5,649 nt of DNA from a gamma proteobacterium symbiont of Bathyaustriella thionipta (GTDB lineage: Bacteria; Pseudomonadota; Gammaproteobacteria; Chromatiales; Chromatiaceae): positions 5,185 through 10,833 of the forward strand of contig JAHXHF010000308.1 of assembly GCA_025656895.1 (NCBI GenBank). The letters run 5' to 3'. Both the position numbers and the translations under genes were made by a program. The notes beneath the pieces were generated by a model. That model saw only the letters and a program-made list of their open reading frames with translations. It did not search any database and had not been told where the DNA came from. Below, one piece after another: positions 1-5,649 of the stretch; the stretch's first letter is position 1, and every line of letters starts with the position of its first letter.

Positions 1-99
1 TCCTCGATAAATTCGATGTCCTGGCAGGCATTTTATTCTGTGTGGTTTTTATGCGGGGCCTGAGTGTGCGAGAATGCCGCTTTTGCTGAAGTGAAGCTG

Positions 100-2127
100 A
101 TGACAAACCCCTTGCTGAACATGACCCGCTTACCCGTTTTTTCAAACATACAAACGGCTTGTATAGAGCCGGCGCTGGATGAGCTGCTGAATGAATACAG
201 GCAGCTGATTGAACAACTGACGCAGCAAACGCAAACGCCAGGCTGGAACTCGGTGATCGATCCGTTGGAACAGATGGACAACCGCCTGCAATTATTCTGG
301 TCACCGGTGAGCCATCTGAAAGCGGTGAAAGACAGTGAAGATCTGCGCGAAGCCTATAACCGTTGTTTACCCAAACTGACCGAATTCAGCAGTGAAATGG
401 GACAGAACGAAGCTCTTTATCATTTGTATGAACAGGTTGCAGAGCACTCGGGCCTGAACCAACAGCAGCAGAAAGTATTGCAAAATGCATTGCGCGATTT
501 TCATTTATCGGGCGTGGATTTGTCTTCTGAAAAGAAAAAACAGTTCCGTGAAAACAGCCAGAAGCTGTCCAGGTTAACAACACAATTTGAAGAAAACCTG
601 CTGGACGCCACGCAGCACTGGCAGAAACAGATCTGTGATGAAAAAGAACTGAGCGGCCTGCCGGAATCGGCTTTGGCATTGGCAGCACAAACGGCACAAC
701 AGCGCGACCAGGAAGGCTGGTTGCTGACGCTGGATTTTCCTTCTTATTTTCCGCTGATGAGTTATTGCGATAACCGGCCGTTGCGTCAGGAAATGTATCA
801 GGCCTATATGACAAGGGCTTCTGATCTGGGCGCGGATAGCGCCTGGGACAACAGCCGGATTATGGATGAGATTCTGGCCGTGCGTCATCAGCAGGCGCAA
901 TTACTGGGTTTTGATAATTACGCGGAAAAATCACTGGCTACCAAAATGGCGCGTTCCACAGATGAAGTAATGGCCTTTCTGAACGATTTGGCACAGCGCT
1001 CAAAAGCACAGGGGGAAAAAGAGTTCGAGGAACTGCAACAGTTTGCCCGCCGGGAATACGGACAGGACGAATTGCAACCCTGGGATGTGGCCTGGTTTGC
1101 CGAGAAACTGCGTCAGCAGCGTTATGACATCAGCCCGGAAATATTGCGGCCCTATTTTCCGCTAAAGCGAGTATTGTCGGGACTGTTTGAAATTGTCAGC
1201 CGCTTGTACGGATTAACGATTACTGAAAGCAGGGACTTCGACAGCTGGCATGAAGACGTACAGTTTTTCTCGATTCACGATGGTGAAGGCCGTTTGCGCG
1301 GTGAGTTCTACACCGATTTGTACGCGCGCCAGCACAAGCGGGGCGGCGCCTGGATGGCCGATTGCGCCAGCCGTATGCGCCTGGCCGATGGCCTGCAAAC
1401 ACCGGTTGCCTTTCTCACCTGCAATTTCAGTCCGCCGCTGGGTGATCAGCCCGCCCTGCTGACGCATGATGAAGTGGAAACCCTGTTTCACGAGTTCGGC
1501 CATGGTCTGCATCACCTGTTGACACAGGTGGATTATTCGCCGGTTTCCGGTATTAACGGAGTGGCCTGGGATGCGGTCGAACTGCCCAGCCAGTTCATGG
1601 AAAACTGGTGTTGGGAAAAGCAGGCTCTGCCCCTGATCAGTGGTCATTTTGAAAGCGGCGAGCCATTGCCGGATGAGTTGTACCAGCGTATGCTGGCTGC
1701 CAAAAATTTTCAGTCCGGTATGCAAATGCTGCGTCAGTTGGAGTTTTCACTGTTCGATTTCCGCATTCATCTGGAATATGACCCGCAAGCGGGTGGACGC
1801 ATCTATGAAATTCTTCAACAGGTGCGAAAACAGGTGGCGGTGGTTCCACAAGCCGATTTCAATCGCTTCGCGCATGGTTTTTCGCATATCTTCGCGGGTG
1901 GCTATGCCGCAGGTTATTACAGTTACAAATGGGCCGAGGTGCTGTCGGCAGATGCTTTTTCGCTGTTTGAAGAAAAGGGTGTTTTTGATGCTGCCAGCGG
2001 TGAGCGATTTCTGCACAATATTCTGGAACAGGGCGGCGCTAAAGATGCCCGTGATTTATTCACCGCCTTTCGCGGACGGGAACCGCAGATTGATGCCTTG
2101 TTAAGGCACAGTGGCATAGCGGCATGA
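100..2127 (+). CDS. prlC: Oligopeptidase A (M3 family zinc metallopeptidase)
   Basis: Cytoplasmic zinc endopeptidase that cleaves short peptides; the E. coli homologue (OpdA/PrlC) degrades signal peptides and other oligopeptides. The predicted protein has 675 residues, against about 680 in E. coli. The M3 signature HEFGH is at residues 464-468: H464 and H468 bind zinc, E465 is catalytic, and E494 in VELPSQFMENW is the third zinc ligand. The Gly/Tyr-rich substrate loop FSHIFAGGYAAGYYSY is at 594-609. Other stretches match the OpdA type: SPVSHL, SYCDNRPLR, KSLATKMA, KRGGAWM and FRGREPQ near the C-terminus. The frame is open back to a GTG at 64, but ATG at 100 gives MTNPLL, the same N-terminus as E. 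coli OpdA, so I chose it. The ribosome site is weak (GAAG/GTGAAG just upstream). All key residues are present. The stop overlaps the next gene. In E. coli prlC is a heat-shock gene, but I see no convincing sigma32 promoter in the 99 bases available. Confidence 0.97.
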   Translation: MTNPLLNMTRLPVFSNIQTACIEPALDELLNEYRQLIEQLTQQTQTPGWNSVIDPLEQMDNRLQLFWSPVSHLKAVKDSEDLREAYNRCLPKLTEFSSEMGQNEALYHLYEQVAEHSGLNQQQQKVLQNALRDFHLSGVDLSSEKKKQFRENSQKLSRLTTQFEENLLDATQHWQKQICDEKELSGLPESALALAAQTAQQRDQEGWLLTLDFPSYFPLMSYCDNRPLRQEMYQAYMTRASDLGADSAWDNSRIMDEILAVRHQQAQLLGFDNYAEKSLATKMARSTDEVMAFLNDLAQRSKAQGEKEFEELQQFARREYGQDELQPWDVAWFAEKLRQQRYDISPEILRPYFPLKRVLSGLFEIVSRLYGLTITESRDFDSWHEDVQFFSIHDGEGRLRGEFYTDLYARQHKRGGAWMADCASRMRLADGLQTPVAFLTCNFSPPLGDQPALLTHDEVETLFHEFGHGLHHLLTQVDYSPVSGINGVAWDAVELPSQFMENWCWEKQALPLISGHFESGEPLPDELYQRMLAAKNFQSGMQMLRQLEFSLFDFRIHLEYDPQAGGRIYEILQQVRKQVAVVPQADFNRFAHGFSHIFAGGYAAGYYSYKWAEVLSADAFSLFEEKGVFDAASGERFLHNILEQGGAKDARDLFTAFRGREPQIDALLRHSGIAA

Positions 2128-2897
2128 ACAGGCAACGGGCTTTTTGGGTGCTACTGCTTTGGTTGGCGATGCTAACGCCACTGAATGCGGCTTATATTAC
2201 CGATAAGCTGGTGGCCGGCCTGTATGCAGAGGCGGATAAATCCAGCGCCCCGATTGCGGCACTGGCCAGTGGCACGCCGATGGAAGTGCTGGAACGAAAA
2301 CAGGGTTTTACGAAAGTGCGCCTTACCAACGGAGATATTGGCTGGGTAGAGTCAGGTTTTGTTACCAGGGAAAAACCGGCGCGTGTGATGTTGCTGGAAA
2401 ACCAGTCTGAAATGGCTGGCCTGAAGAAGCAAATCAGACAAAAGGATGCGGATTTGCAGGCTATGCAGTCTTCAACTCCGGCGGCTGATGAAGAAATAAC
2501 CCAGCTGAAAAAACAACTGGCTGACGCGCAACAAAAGCTGGCCATTTTAGGAGAAATTCGTACAGAGCCCTTCAGTGGCGATTCAGCCCTCGGAAAAGCC
2601 GAGGAGCAAATTGAAGAACTTCAGGCCCTGCTGGCTGAAACGAACAGTGCCAGCATGGATCAGGATGGTCTGGCCGATGAAAACCGTCTGCTGCGTCAAC
2701 GCCTCAGCGCAGCCGCTGAGTTACTGGATCTTTCAGACCTGTCGCCGGAGAACCCCCAAACTGTCGAGTCCGCGATATTCAGTTTATCGATCACCCAATG
2801 GTTGTTCATGGCAGCTGCCGGGGTATTGGGTCTTCTGCTGGGGATTATCATTATTAGTTTAGGCAGGCGTAAAAATATAGCGGGCTATCGAATCTGA
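2124..2897 (+). CDS. TIGR04211-type SH3 domain membrane protein (YgiM-like)
   Basis: Predicted 257-residue inner-membrane protein facing the periplasm. Residues 1-22 or 23 are a signal peptide (hydrophobic FWVLLLWLAML, then TPLNAA). Residues 24-86 are a bacterial SH3 domain: YITDKL start, LASGTPMEVLER, and the closing GDIGWVESGFV. Residues about 90-145 and 157-200 are rich in Glu, Gln, Lys and Leu and should form coiled coil. Residues 224-246 (TQWLFMAAAGVLGLLLGIII and following) are one transmembrane helix, followed by a short basic tail GRRKNIAGYRI. This order of signal, SH3, coil and C-terminal anchor is that of E. coli YgiM and the TIGR04211 family, whose exact function is not settled; SH3b domains often bind cell-wall peptides, but that is inference here. 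Its ATG overlaps the prlC TGA in an ATGA, and no strong ribosome site is visible, so translation probably depends on coupling to prlC. Confidence 0.88.
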   Translation: MNRQRAFWVLLLWLAMLTPLNAAYITDKLVAGLYAEADKSSAPIAALASGTPMEVLERKQGFTKVRLTNGDIGWVESGFVTREKPARVMLLENQSEMAGLKKQIRQKDADLQAMQSSTPAADEEITQLKKQLADAQQKLAILGEIRTEPFSGDSALGKAEEQIEELQALLAETNSASMDQDGLADENRLLRQRLSAAAELLDLSDLSPENPQTVESAIFSLSITQWLFMAAAGVLGLLLGIIIISLGRRKNIAGYRI

Positions 2898-2911
2898 GTG
2901 CTGCACTTTTT
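2897..2911 (+). terminator. Weak candidate terminator hairpin after the SH3 gene
   Basis: AGTG (2897-2900) and CACT (2904-2907) can pair around a CTG loop, and the run of five T begins at the end of the stem (2907-2911). The hairpin starts on the last base of the stop codon. A four-pair stem is short for a Rho-independent terminator, so this is tentative. A second candidate lies about 100 bases downstream. Confidence 0.22.
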
Positions 2912-2928
2912 GTACTTACTTTTCTTAC

Positions 2929-3090
2929 ACCTGAATCCGTACCTTCATGACGGCACAGCGCGCATGCTCTTGATTCCACAGCGGTTTAAAAAATGCCCGC
3001 TTAACCTATGGGTGAAGCTAAGATTTTTTAATTCCACTGTGAAAACAATATCATACACCCTGTATCCGCCCTGAAGATACGGATTCAGGT
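2929..3090. repeat. 162-bp segment bounded by 21-bp inverted repeats (MITE-like)
   Basis: The left arm at 2929-2949 begins ACCTGAATCCGTA and the right arm at 3070-3090 ends TACGGATTCAGGT. These 13 bases are perfect inverse copies; over 21 bases, 19 match. The trinucleotide TAC sits directly outside both ends (2926-2928 and 3091-3093) and could be a short target duplication, though three bases may be chance. The interior has no convincing gene and holds a hairpin followed by six T (2999-3029). The segment fills most of the spacer between the SH3 gene and the small membrane protein gene and ends 24 bases before the latter's start. It could be a non-autonomous mobile element, a structured RNA with a long closing stem, or paired regulatory sites. 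The repeat is certain; its nature is not. Confidence 0.6.
2999..3029 (+). terminator. Candidate Rho-independent terminator
   Basis: GCTT-A-ACC (2999-3006) pairs with GGT-G-AAGC (3011-3018) around the loop TATG, with one A/G mismatch, and a run of six T follows at 3024-3029. Six A at 2988-2993 lie on the other side, so the hairpin might also act on the minus strand. It could end the prlC/SH3 transcript. The stem is only seven pairs and five bases separate it from the T run, so confidence is modest. Confidence 0.33.
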
Positions 3091-3114
3091 TACAATTATT
3101 AGCAGGTTGGTAAA

Positions 3115-3585
3115 ATGACAGAAAATCCTTATGCAGCACCGCAATCGGATGTCAACGTGGATGATGGCAAACGCGGACGCCCTATACTGGTGTGGCTGAT
3201 TTTTATATTTGCCTGTCTGGGACTGTTTGGAATTCTGGGACATTTTGCCATGGTGACAGGCTTTATGCCTTTGCCGGATGGCATTGCGGAATATTATGCA
3301 AGCCTGGGAATACTGGATCATATCCTGATTGTTTTCGGAACCCTTTTTGGTTTCTGGGCGGCGCTGACCCTGTTCCGGCTGAAAAAATCGGCTTTATGGT
3401 GGTATTTGGCCGCCATTCCGGCGTCACTACTGAATACCCTGTATACCTACAATAAGGAGAGTTGGCAGGCCTTGATGCAGGCAACCGGCAGAGACGCGCT
3501 TAGTTCGCTGGCTCCCGGTTATATTTATCTTTTGCTCTGCGTTGGCTACACCTACTATTTGTATAAAAAAGGCCGCCTGAAATAA
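3115..3585 (+). CDS. Small four-helix membrane protein with NPYAAPQ N-terminus, function unknown
   Basis: Predicted 156-residue integral membrane protein. It starts MTENPYAAPQSDV; an Asn-Pro-Tyr-Ala-x-Pro motif of this kind recurs at the N-terminus of many small uncharacterised proteobacterial membrane proteins. A polar, charged N-terminal stretch runs to residue 22 (DDGKRGR), and no cleavable signal is evident. Hydrophobic segments fall at about 23-45, 66-87, 92-112 and 132-150, giving four predicted helices. Positive residues follow the second helix (RLKK, 88-91) and the fourth (KKGRLK, 151-156), which places both on the cytoplasmic side together with the N-terminus. There are no catalytic motifs. 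The start is the only reasonable one: ATG at 3115 has AGG at 3104-3106, eight bases upstream. The gene stands apart from the SH3 gene by 217 bases holding the inverted-repeat segment, so it probably has its own promoter, although none is convincing. I cannot assign a role. Confidence 0.8.
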   Translation: MTENPYAAPQSDVNVDDGKRGRPILVWLIFIFACLGLFGILGHFAMVTGFMPLPDGIAEYYASLGILDHILIVFGTLFGFWAALTLFRLKKSALWWYLAAIPASLLNTLYTYNKESWQALMQATGRDALSSLAPGYIYLLLCVGYTYYLYKKGRLK

Positions 3586-3810
3586 GAGCTTCTCCATGGA
3601 TTAATAGAGGTGCCCTATAGATGAGAGCCTTGGAGGCACGGTCTTTTCTGCGGTGGATTGATGCCTTTAATTGCGAAATTACTGAAGGCAAAGGCAGGTG
3701 CGGTACTGAGCGTGTGTTCCATGCTGTCAGGCGTACTTCCGCCTACCCATTACTGAAATAACGTGATAACCAGTCTAATATGGTTTGTTGCGGAAGGAAT
3801 AACTCCTCAG

Positions 3811-3859
3811 CCAAGCCTCCGAACCCCACCAGCTGTGGGGCCGAAGGCAATGCCCTTGG
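3811..3859. repeat. Compound hairpin, possible structured RNA
   Basis: Nested complementary segments: CCAAG (3811-3815) with CTTGG (3855-3859), CCT (3816-3818) with AGG (3845-3847), and CCCCAC (3824-3829) with GTGGGG (3835-3840) around the loop CAGCT. CCGAA and CCGA face each other in the internal loop (3819-3823 and 3841-3844). A small AGGA/TCCT hairpin lies just upstream (3795-3807). The inner stem is strong and GC-rich. No T run follows, so it is not a standard terminator on the plus strand. I do not recognise a known riboswitch or RNA class, and which strand is transcribed, if any, is unknown. Confidence 0.4.
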
Positions 3860-3921
3860 GATATGTACAAAATGCTCATTAACACCTTTAAGTTCGCATT
3901 TTCAGTTTTGTACTGGTGGGT

Positions 3922-3969
3922 TTCAGCGGTTGGCTGATCAGTTTTTCATTTATTTAACTGCTCGCTGAA
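3922..3969. repeat. Inverted repeat TTCAGCG/CGCTGAA
   Basis: TTCAGCG at 3922-3928 and CGCTGAA at 3963-3969 are perfect inverse copies. Inside them, CAGTT (3939-3943) pairs with AACTG (3956-3960). The two stems are offset by an uneven internal loop of ten and two bases. It lies about 55 bases past the stop of the minus-strand outer-membrane gene. It may help end that transcript, although no T run follows it on that strand. Confidence 0.35.
3923..3946 (+). terminator. Weak candidate terminator on the plus strand
   Basis: TCAGC (3923-3927) and GCTGA (3933-3937) can pair around a five-base loop, and five T follow at 3942-3946, with more T-rich sequence after. It competes with the larger inverted repeat for the same bases. 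If real, it would end a transcript crossing the spacer, either a long tail of the 3115-3585 gene or a separate small RNA. Confidence 0.22.
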
Positions 3970-4024
3970 TCGTTAGAGGGGGTAAACCGGACTAACAAGT
4001 AAACTGGTTCTTAACAGTATTGAC

Positions 4025-4711
4025 TTAGAACATATATTGAAGGCCCAAGAACACCTCTTTTGATGTAAGGTCGGCAGTAAAATCACCCTCAGCTGTCTCG
4101 TCGCCTTTTAGGTCAACTTCAGTTTTTAGGTCAACTTTAGTTTCGCCAAGATCGACGTAGCGTATTCCTGCATTAATCATAAAAGAGTCATTAAATGGAT
4201 AGTCAGCTCCCAGCTCGGCCTGCCATGCAAAGTTGGTTTCAGAGTCTGATCCTCTAACAACAGTATCATTTGTTGATGCCTTGGTTTTTGAGATACCAAT
4301 CCCTGCACCGCCGTAAAATGACATTTTTTCAAATTTGAAAAAATCGTAGTAAGCAGTCAGCATCAATGCTTTAGATTCAATATCACTGGCATAAAAAAAT
4401 GCGGGGTTTTGCAGTTTGAAACTGCCAGTGGTATATTCTTGATCCTGAGATTGTCTGTAACCAATATCAACACGCCATCTTTCCAGGAAATCCACTCCCA
4501 TTTTGACACTATATAATCCACCAGTGTCTTTATCATTTCTGGTATTTTTGAATGCGCCAATAGTATTAAACCCACCGGATTCTATCCGTGATTCGTTCAT
4601 GCCAATTTCGGCACCCAAATATATCTTGGTATCTTCCCATTTTGGCCAGTCTGCATATGCAGTATTAACTATCATGGTGCTGGCAATTGTTACTAGTATC
4701 CTATATTTCAT
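4025..4711 (-). CDS. Small outer-membrane beta-barrel protein (OmpA/OmpX-like fold, eight strands)
   Basis: Predicted 228-residue outer-membrane protein. Residues 1-20 are a classic signal peptide ending AYA, cleaved before DWPKW. The mature part shows about eight amphipathic strands: KIYLGAEIGM, GGLYSVKMGVDF, WRVDIGYRQSQD, ALMLTAYYDFF, MSFYGGAGIGIS, NFAWQAELGADYPF, SFMINAGIRYVDLG and EVFLGLQYMF. It ends in Phe, the usual signal for the outer-membrane assembly machinery. Length and pattern fit the outer-membrane beta-barrel superfamily (PF13505-like); ligand and role cannot be read from the sequence. The start is well supported: AGGA at 4719-4722 lies seven bases before the ATG, behind a strong promoter. 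A tandem 18-base repeat near the 3' end duplicates a VDLK-type hexapeptide in the predicted last surface loop. The gene is visibly more AT-rich than prlC or asmA. It is separated by 233 bases from asmA and is probably monocistronic. Confidence 0.85.
   Translation of the reverse strand: MKYRILVTIASTMIVNTAYADWPKWEDTKIYLGAEIGMNESRIESGGFNTIGAFKNTRNDKDTGGLYSVKMGVDFLERWRVDIGYRQSQDQEYTTGSFKLQNPAFFYASDIESKALMLTAYYDFFKFEKMSFYGGAGIGISKTKASTNDTVVRGSDSETNFAWQAELGADYPFNDSFMINAGIRYVDLGETKVDLKTEVDLKGDETAEGDFTADLTSKEVFLGLQYMF
4106..4141 (-). repeat. Two tandem 18-base repeats inside the outer-membrane protein gene
   Basis: On the plus strand the unit TTTTAGGTCAACTTCAGT (4106-4123) is followed at once by a copy differing at one base (4124-4141). 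It keeps the reading frame and encodes the repeated hexapeptide in TKVDLKTEVDLKG. It lies between predicted strands seven and eight, in what should be the last extracellular loop. Confidence 0.85.
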
Positions 4712-4753
4712 TACTTAATCCTGTGTGGCGACAGTTAATTTTAAGATAGTATC

Positions 4754-4782
4754 ATTTTACTCTTTATACCTTTCTTTGTCAA
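4754..4782 (-). promoter_or_regulatory. Sigma70-type promoter of the outer-membrane protein gene
   Basis: Read on the minus strand, TTGACA (4782-4777, perfect -35) is followed by exactly 17 bases and then TAAAAT (4759-4754, five of six matches to the -10 consensus). Transcription should start near 4747, giving a leader of roughly 35 bases before the ATG at 4711, with AGGA inside it. Near-consensus boxes with ideal spacing predict strong expression unless a regulator acts. I see no clear operator overlapping the boxes. Confidence 0.75.
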
Positions 4783-4828
4783 TTGGATATACTTGATTCC
4801 ATTGGGTGTAACCAAGGGCGCTTCAAAT

Positions 4829-4870
4829 TACCTGAGAATTGCAAACTAAAATTTAATGTAGCTCAGGGTA
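4829..4870. repeat. Short inverted repeat in the asmA/outer-membrane gene spacer
   Basis: TACCTGAG (4829-4836) and CTCAGGGTA (4862-4870) are inverse copies apart from one extra G, separated by a 25-base AT-rich loop. It lies downstream of the asmA stop and upstream of the outer-membrane gene promoter. No T run follows on the minus strand, so a terminator role is unproven. The rest of the 4783-4944 spacer is AT-rich and shows nothing else I can name. Confidence 0.3.
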
Positions 4871-4944
4871 CAAATCATACACATTCAACTTATGCGAATC
4901 GACAGCAAATAGATAGAGATACCTTCCAGATTTCATTGCCTTGA

Positions 4945-5649
4945 TTAGAATTTCAGCTTGTCTTTCAGCAGCCCGCCCAGATCTCCTGATTTACTGTCTT
5001 TTTTATCCTTGCCGGGCTTGCCCAGCAGCTTGTCACTGATGGCTTTTTCCAGTTCCTGCTTGCCTTTTTGAACAGCAACATCCTGCATATCGATGGACCA
5101 GTTTTTGAAATTGGAGATTTGCTCAAATGAGCCTTTGTAGTGCATGGGAATAGGGACGCCCTGCAGGTCTTTCAGATCACCACCGCCCTGGCCGGTATCG
5201 CTTTTTACCAGCGTGGTTTTAATCTTGTAGTCAAGCTGTTCGCTTACCAGATTAGCCGTGCCCTGGCCGCCGGCACGCAGGTAGGGTGATTTTATTTTCA
5301 GCACGTCATTATTGACGACACCCTGGGTGATTTTGGCGTGGCCGATGATTTCTGAAAAGTCGGTTTGCGGTGCTTCCTTACTTTTGGAAGCCTTGCCCAT
5401 GCCTAAAGAGGCCTTGGCGTCACGAATCATCTGTGCCAGGTTGATACCTTTGATGGCACCGTTTTTGAAAGTAAAATCAAGCGTGCCATTGAGCGCGCGT
5501 TTCATACTATCTGGGGTGCTGCCCATGCTCGTGAGATCGGCTTTCATCTGTGCTGTGCCGGTGAGCGTGTCTTTGCCGGTCAGGTCGGTCAGCATGGGGC
5601 CAAGCTGGAAGTTATTCACACGCTTGCTGATGTTGAAACGCGGCTGTTT
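4945..5649 (-). CDS. asmA: AsmA family protein, C-terminal part (runs off the right edge)
   Basis: The last 234 residues of an AsmA-family protein. The reading frame is open through the right edge, so the internal GTG at 5619 is not the true start. AsmA proteins are large and mostly periplasmic, anchored in the inner membrane by an N-terminal helix (outside this window), and are linked to outer-membrane biogenesis and lipid homeostasis. Family hallmarks, numbered in the fragment, include LTDLTGKDTLTGTAQM (20-35), RALNGTLDFTFKNGAIKGIN (51-70), DFSEIIGHAKITQGVVNND (97-115), SPYLRAGGQGTANL (121-134) and DLKDLQGVPIPMHYKGSF (158-175), which form the typical repeated beta-strand C-terminus. The tail from about 196 is Lys-rich and probably disordered (KPGKDKKDSKSG), ending KDKLKF. 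No defect is visible. The symbol follows the family; several AsmA-like paralogues are usual in gammaproteobacteria, so exact orthology to E. coli asmA is not proven. Confidence 0.9.
   Translation of the reverse strand, partial: KQPRFNISKRVNNFQLGPMLTDLTGKDTLTGTAQMKADLTSMGSTPDSMKRALNGTLDFTFKNGAIKGINLAQMIRDAKASLGMGKASKSKEAPQTDFSEIIGHAKITQGVVNNDVLKIKSPYLRAGGQGTANLVSEQLDYKIKTTLVKSDTGQGGGDLKDLQGVPIPMHYKGSFEQISNFKNWSIDMQDVAVQKGKQELEKAISDKLLGKPGKDKKDSKSGDLGGLLKDKLKF

Larger units (their letters stand above)
3586..4024. other. 439-base gene-poor spacer between convergent genes
   Basis: No convincing protein gene lies here. A 46-codon frame at 3621-3761 (+), starting MRALEARSF, has AGAGG at 3606-3610, ten bases before its ATG, but resembles nothing I know. 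A 62-codon frame at 3780-3968 (+), starting MVCCGRNN, has no ribosome site. The spacer carries several hairpins: GTGCC/GGCAC (3610-3639), AGGCG/CGCCT around 3729-3744, the large hairpin at 3811-3859, the repeats at 3922-3969, and AACCGG/CTGGTT at 3985-4009 with one G-U pair. That density exceeds what two simple terminators need. It may hold a small RNA, an old repeat, or the remains of a lost gene. Confidence 0.5.

Noticed and set aside
1..89. Two frames open at the left edge (ending at 63 and at 89) that could be the tail of an upstream gene
   Set aside because: Both are under 30 codons, resemble nothing I recognise, and open frames of this length are expected by chance. The region more likely holds the prlC promoter, but no box is convincing.
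64..99. Longer prlC start at GTG 64
   Set aside because: The ATG at 100 gives MTNPLL, matching E. coli OpdA exactly; the 12 extra residues have no support.
1213..1725. 170-codon reverse frame inside prlC
   Set aside because: Lies wholly antisense to the conserved catalytic region of prlC, including HEFGH; a shadow of a strongly constrained gene.
2192..2545. 117-codon reverse frame rich in Ser and Cys
   Set aside because: Antisense shadow of the SH3 and coiled-coil coding region, with no ribosome site or family resemblance.
3610..3648. Terminator for the 3115-3585 gene from GTGCC/GGCAC or GCCT/AGGC with a nearby TTTT
   Set aside because: Stems of four or five pairs and a short T run well separated from the stem; too weak to call.
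3780..3968. 62-codon frame starting MVCCGRNN as a real gene
   Set aside because: No ribosome site, no recognisable domain, and it runs through the strong hairpin at 3811-3859, which explains its odd composition.
3876..3978. Integron attC-like site (TTAAC near 3880 and CGTTAG near 3972)
   Set aside because: The end boxes do not fit the RYYYAAC and GTTRRRY consensus, spacing is wrong, and the intervening sequence is not the required imperfect palindrome. No integrase or cassettes are present.

Overview
The window looks like ordinary chromosome from a gammaproteobacterium. The evidence is an OpdA/PrlC-type oligopeptidase very close to the enterobacterial form, a YgiM-like (TIGR04211-type) SH3 protein, an AsmA-family protein and a small NPYAAPQ-type membrane protein. 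Genus cannot be fixed from the sequence alone; a marine or soil, Cellvibrio- or Pseudomonas-like lineage is a guess.

Layout. At 100-2127 (+) is oligopeptidase A (prlC/opdA), a cytoplasmic M3 zinc peptidase. Its stop overlaps the start of 2124-2897 (+), an inner-membrane protein with signal peptide, SH3 domain, coiled coil and C-terminal anchor, so the two are a translationally coupled pair. A 217-base spacer follows, almost filled by a 162-base segment bounded by 21-base inverted repeats (2929-3090). Next is 3115-3585 (+), a four-helix membrane protein of unknown function. Positions 3586-4024 are a 439-base gene-poor spacer between convergent genes, with several hairpins, including a well-formed one at 3811-3859. 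At 4025-4711 (-) is a small AT-rich outer-membrane beta-barrel gene behind a near-consensus sigma70 promoter. At 4945-5649 (-) is the C-terminal part of an AsmA-family protein whose N-terminus lies beyond the right edge.

How the genes relate. Only prlC and the SH3 gene are clearly an operon. The rest are probably separate transcription units. Several products act at the envelope (SH3 anchor protein, small membrane protein, beta-barrel, AsmA), but nothing shows that they form one pathway. The outer-membrane gene and its flanks are visibly richer in A+T than prlC or asmA, which could mean separate acquisition.

I found no CRISPR array, toxin-antitoxin pair, phage module, intact insertion sequence, tRNA or rRNA. 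I see no clear new biological system. The best leads are the inverted-repeat element at 2929-3090 and the possible structured RNA in the 3780-3950 spacer.
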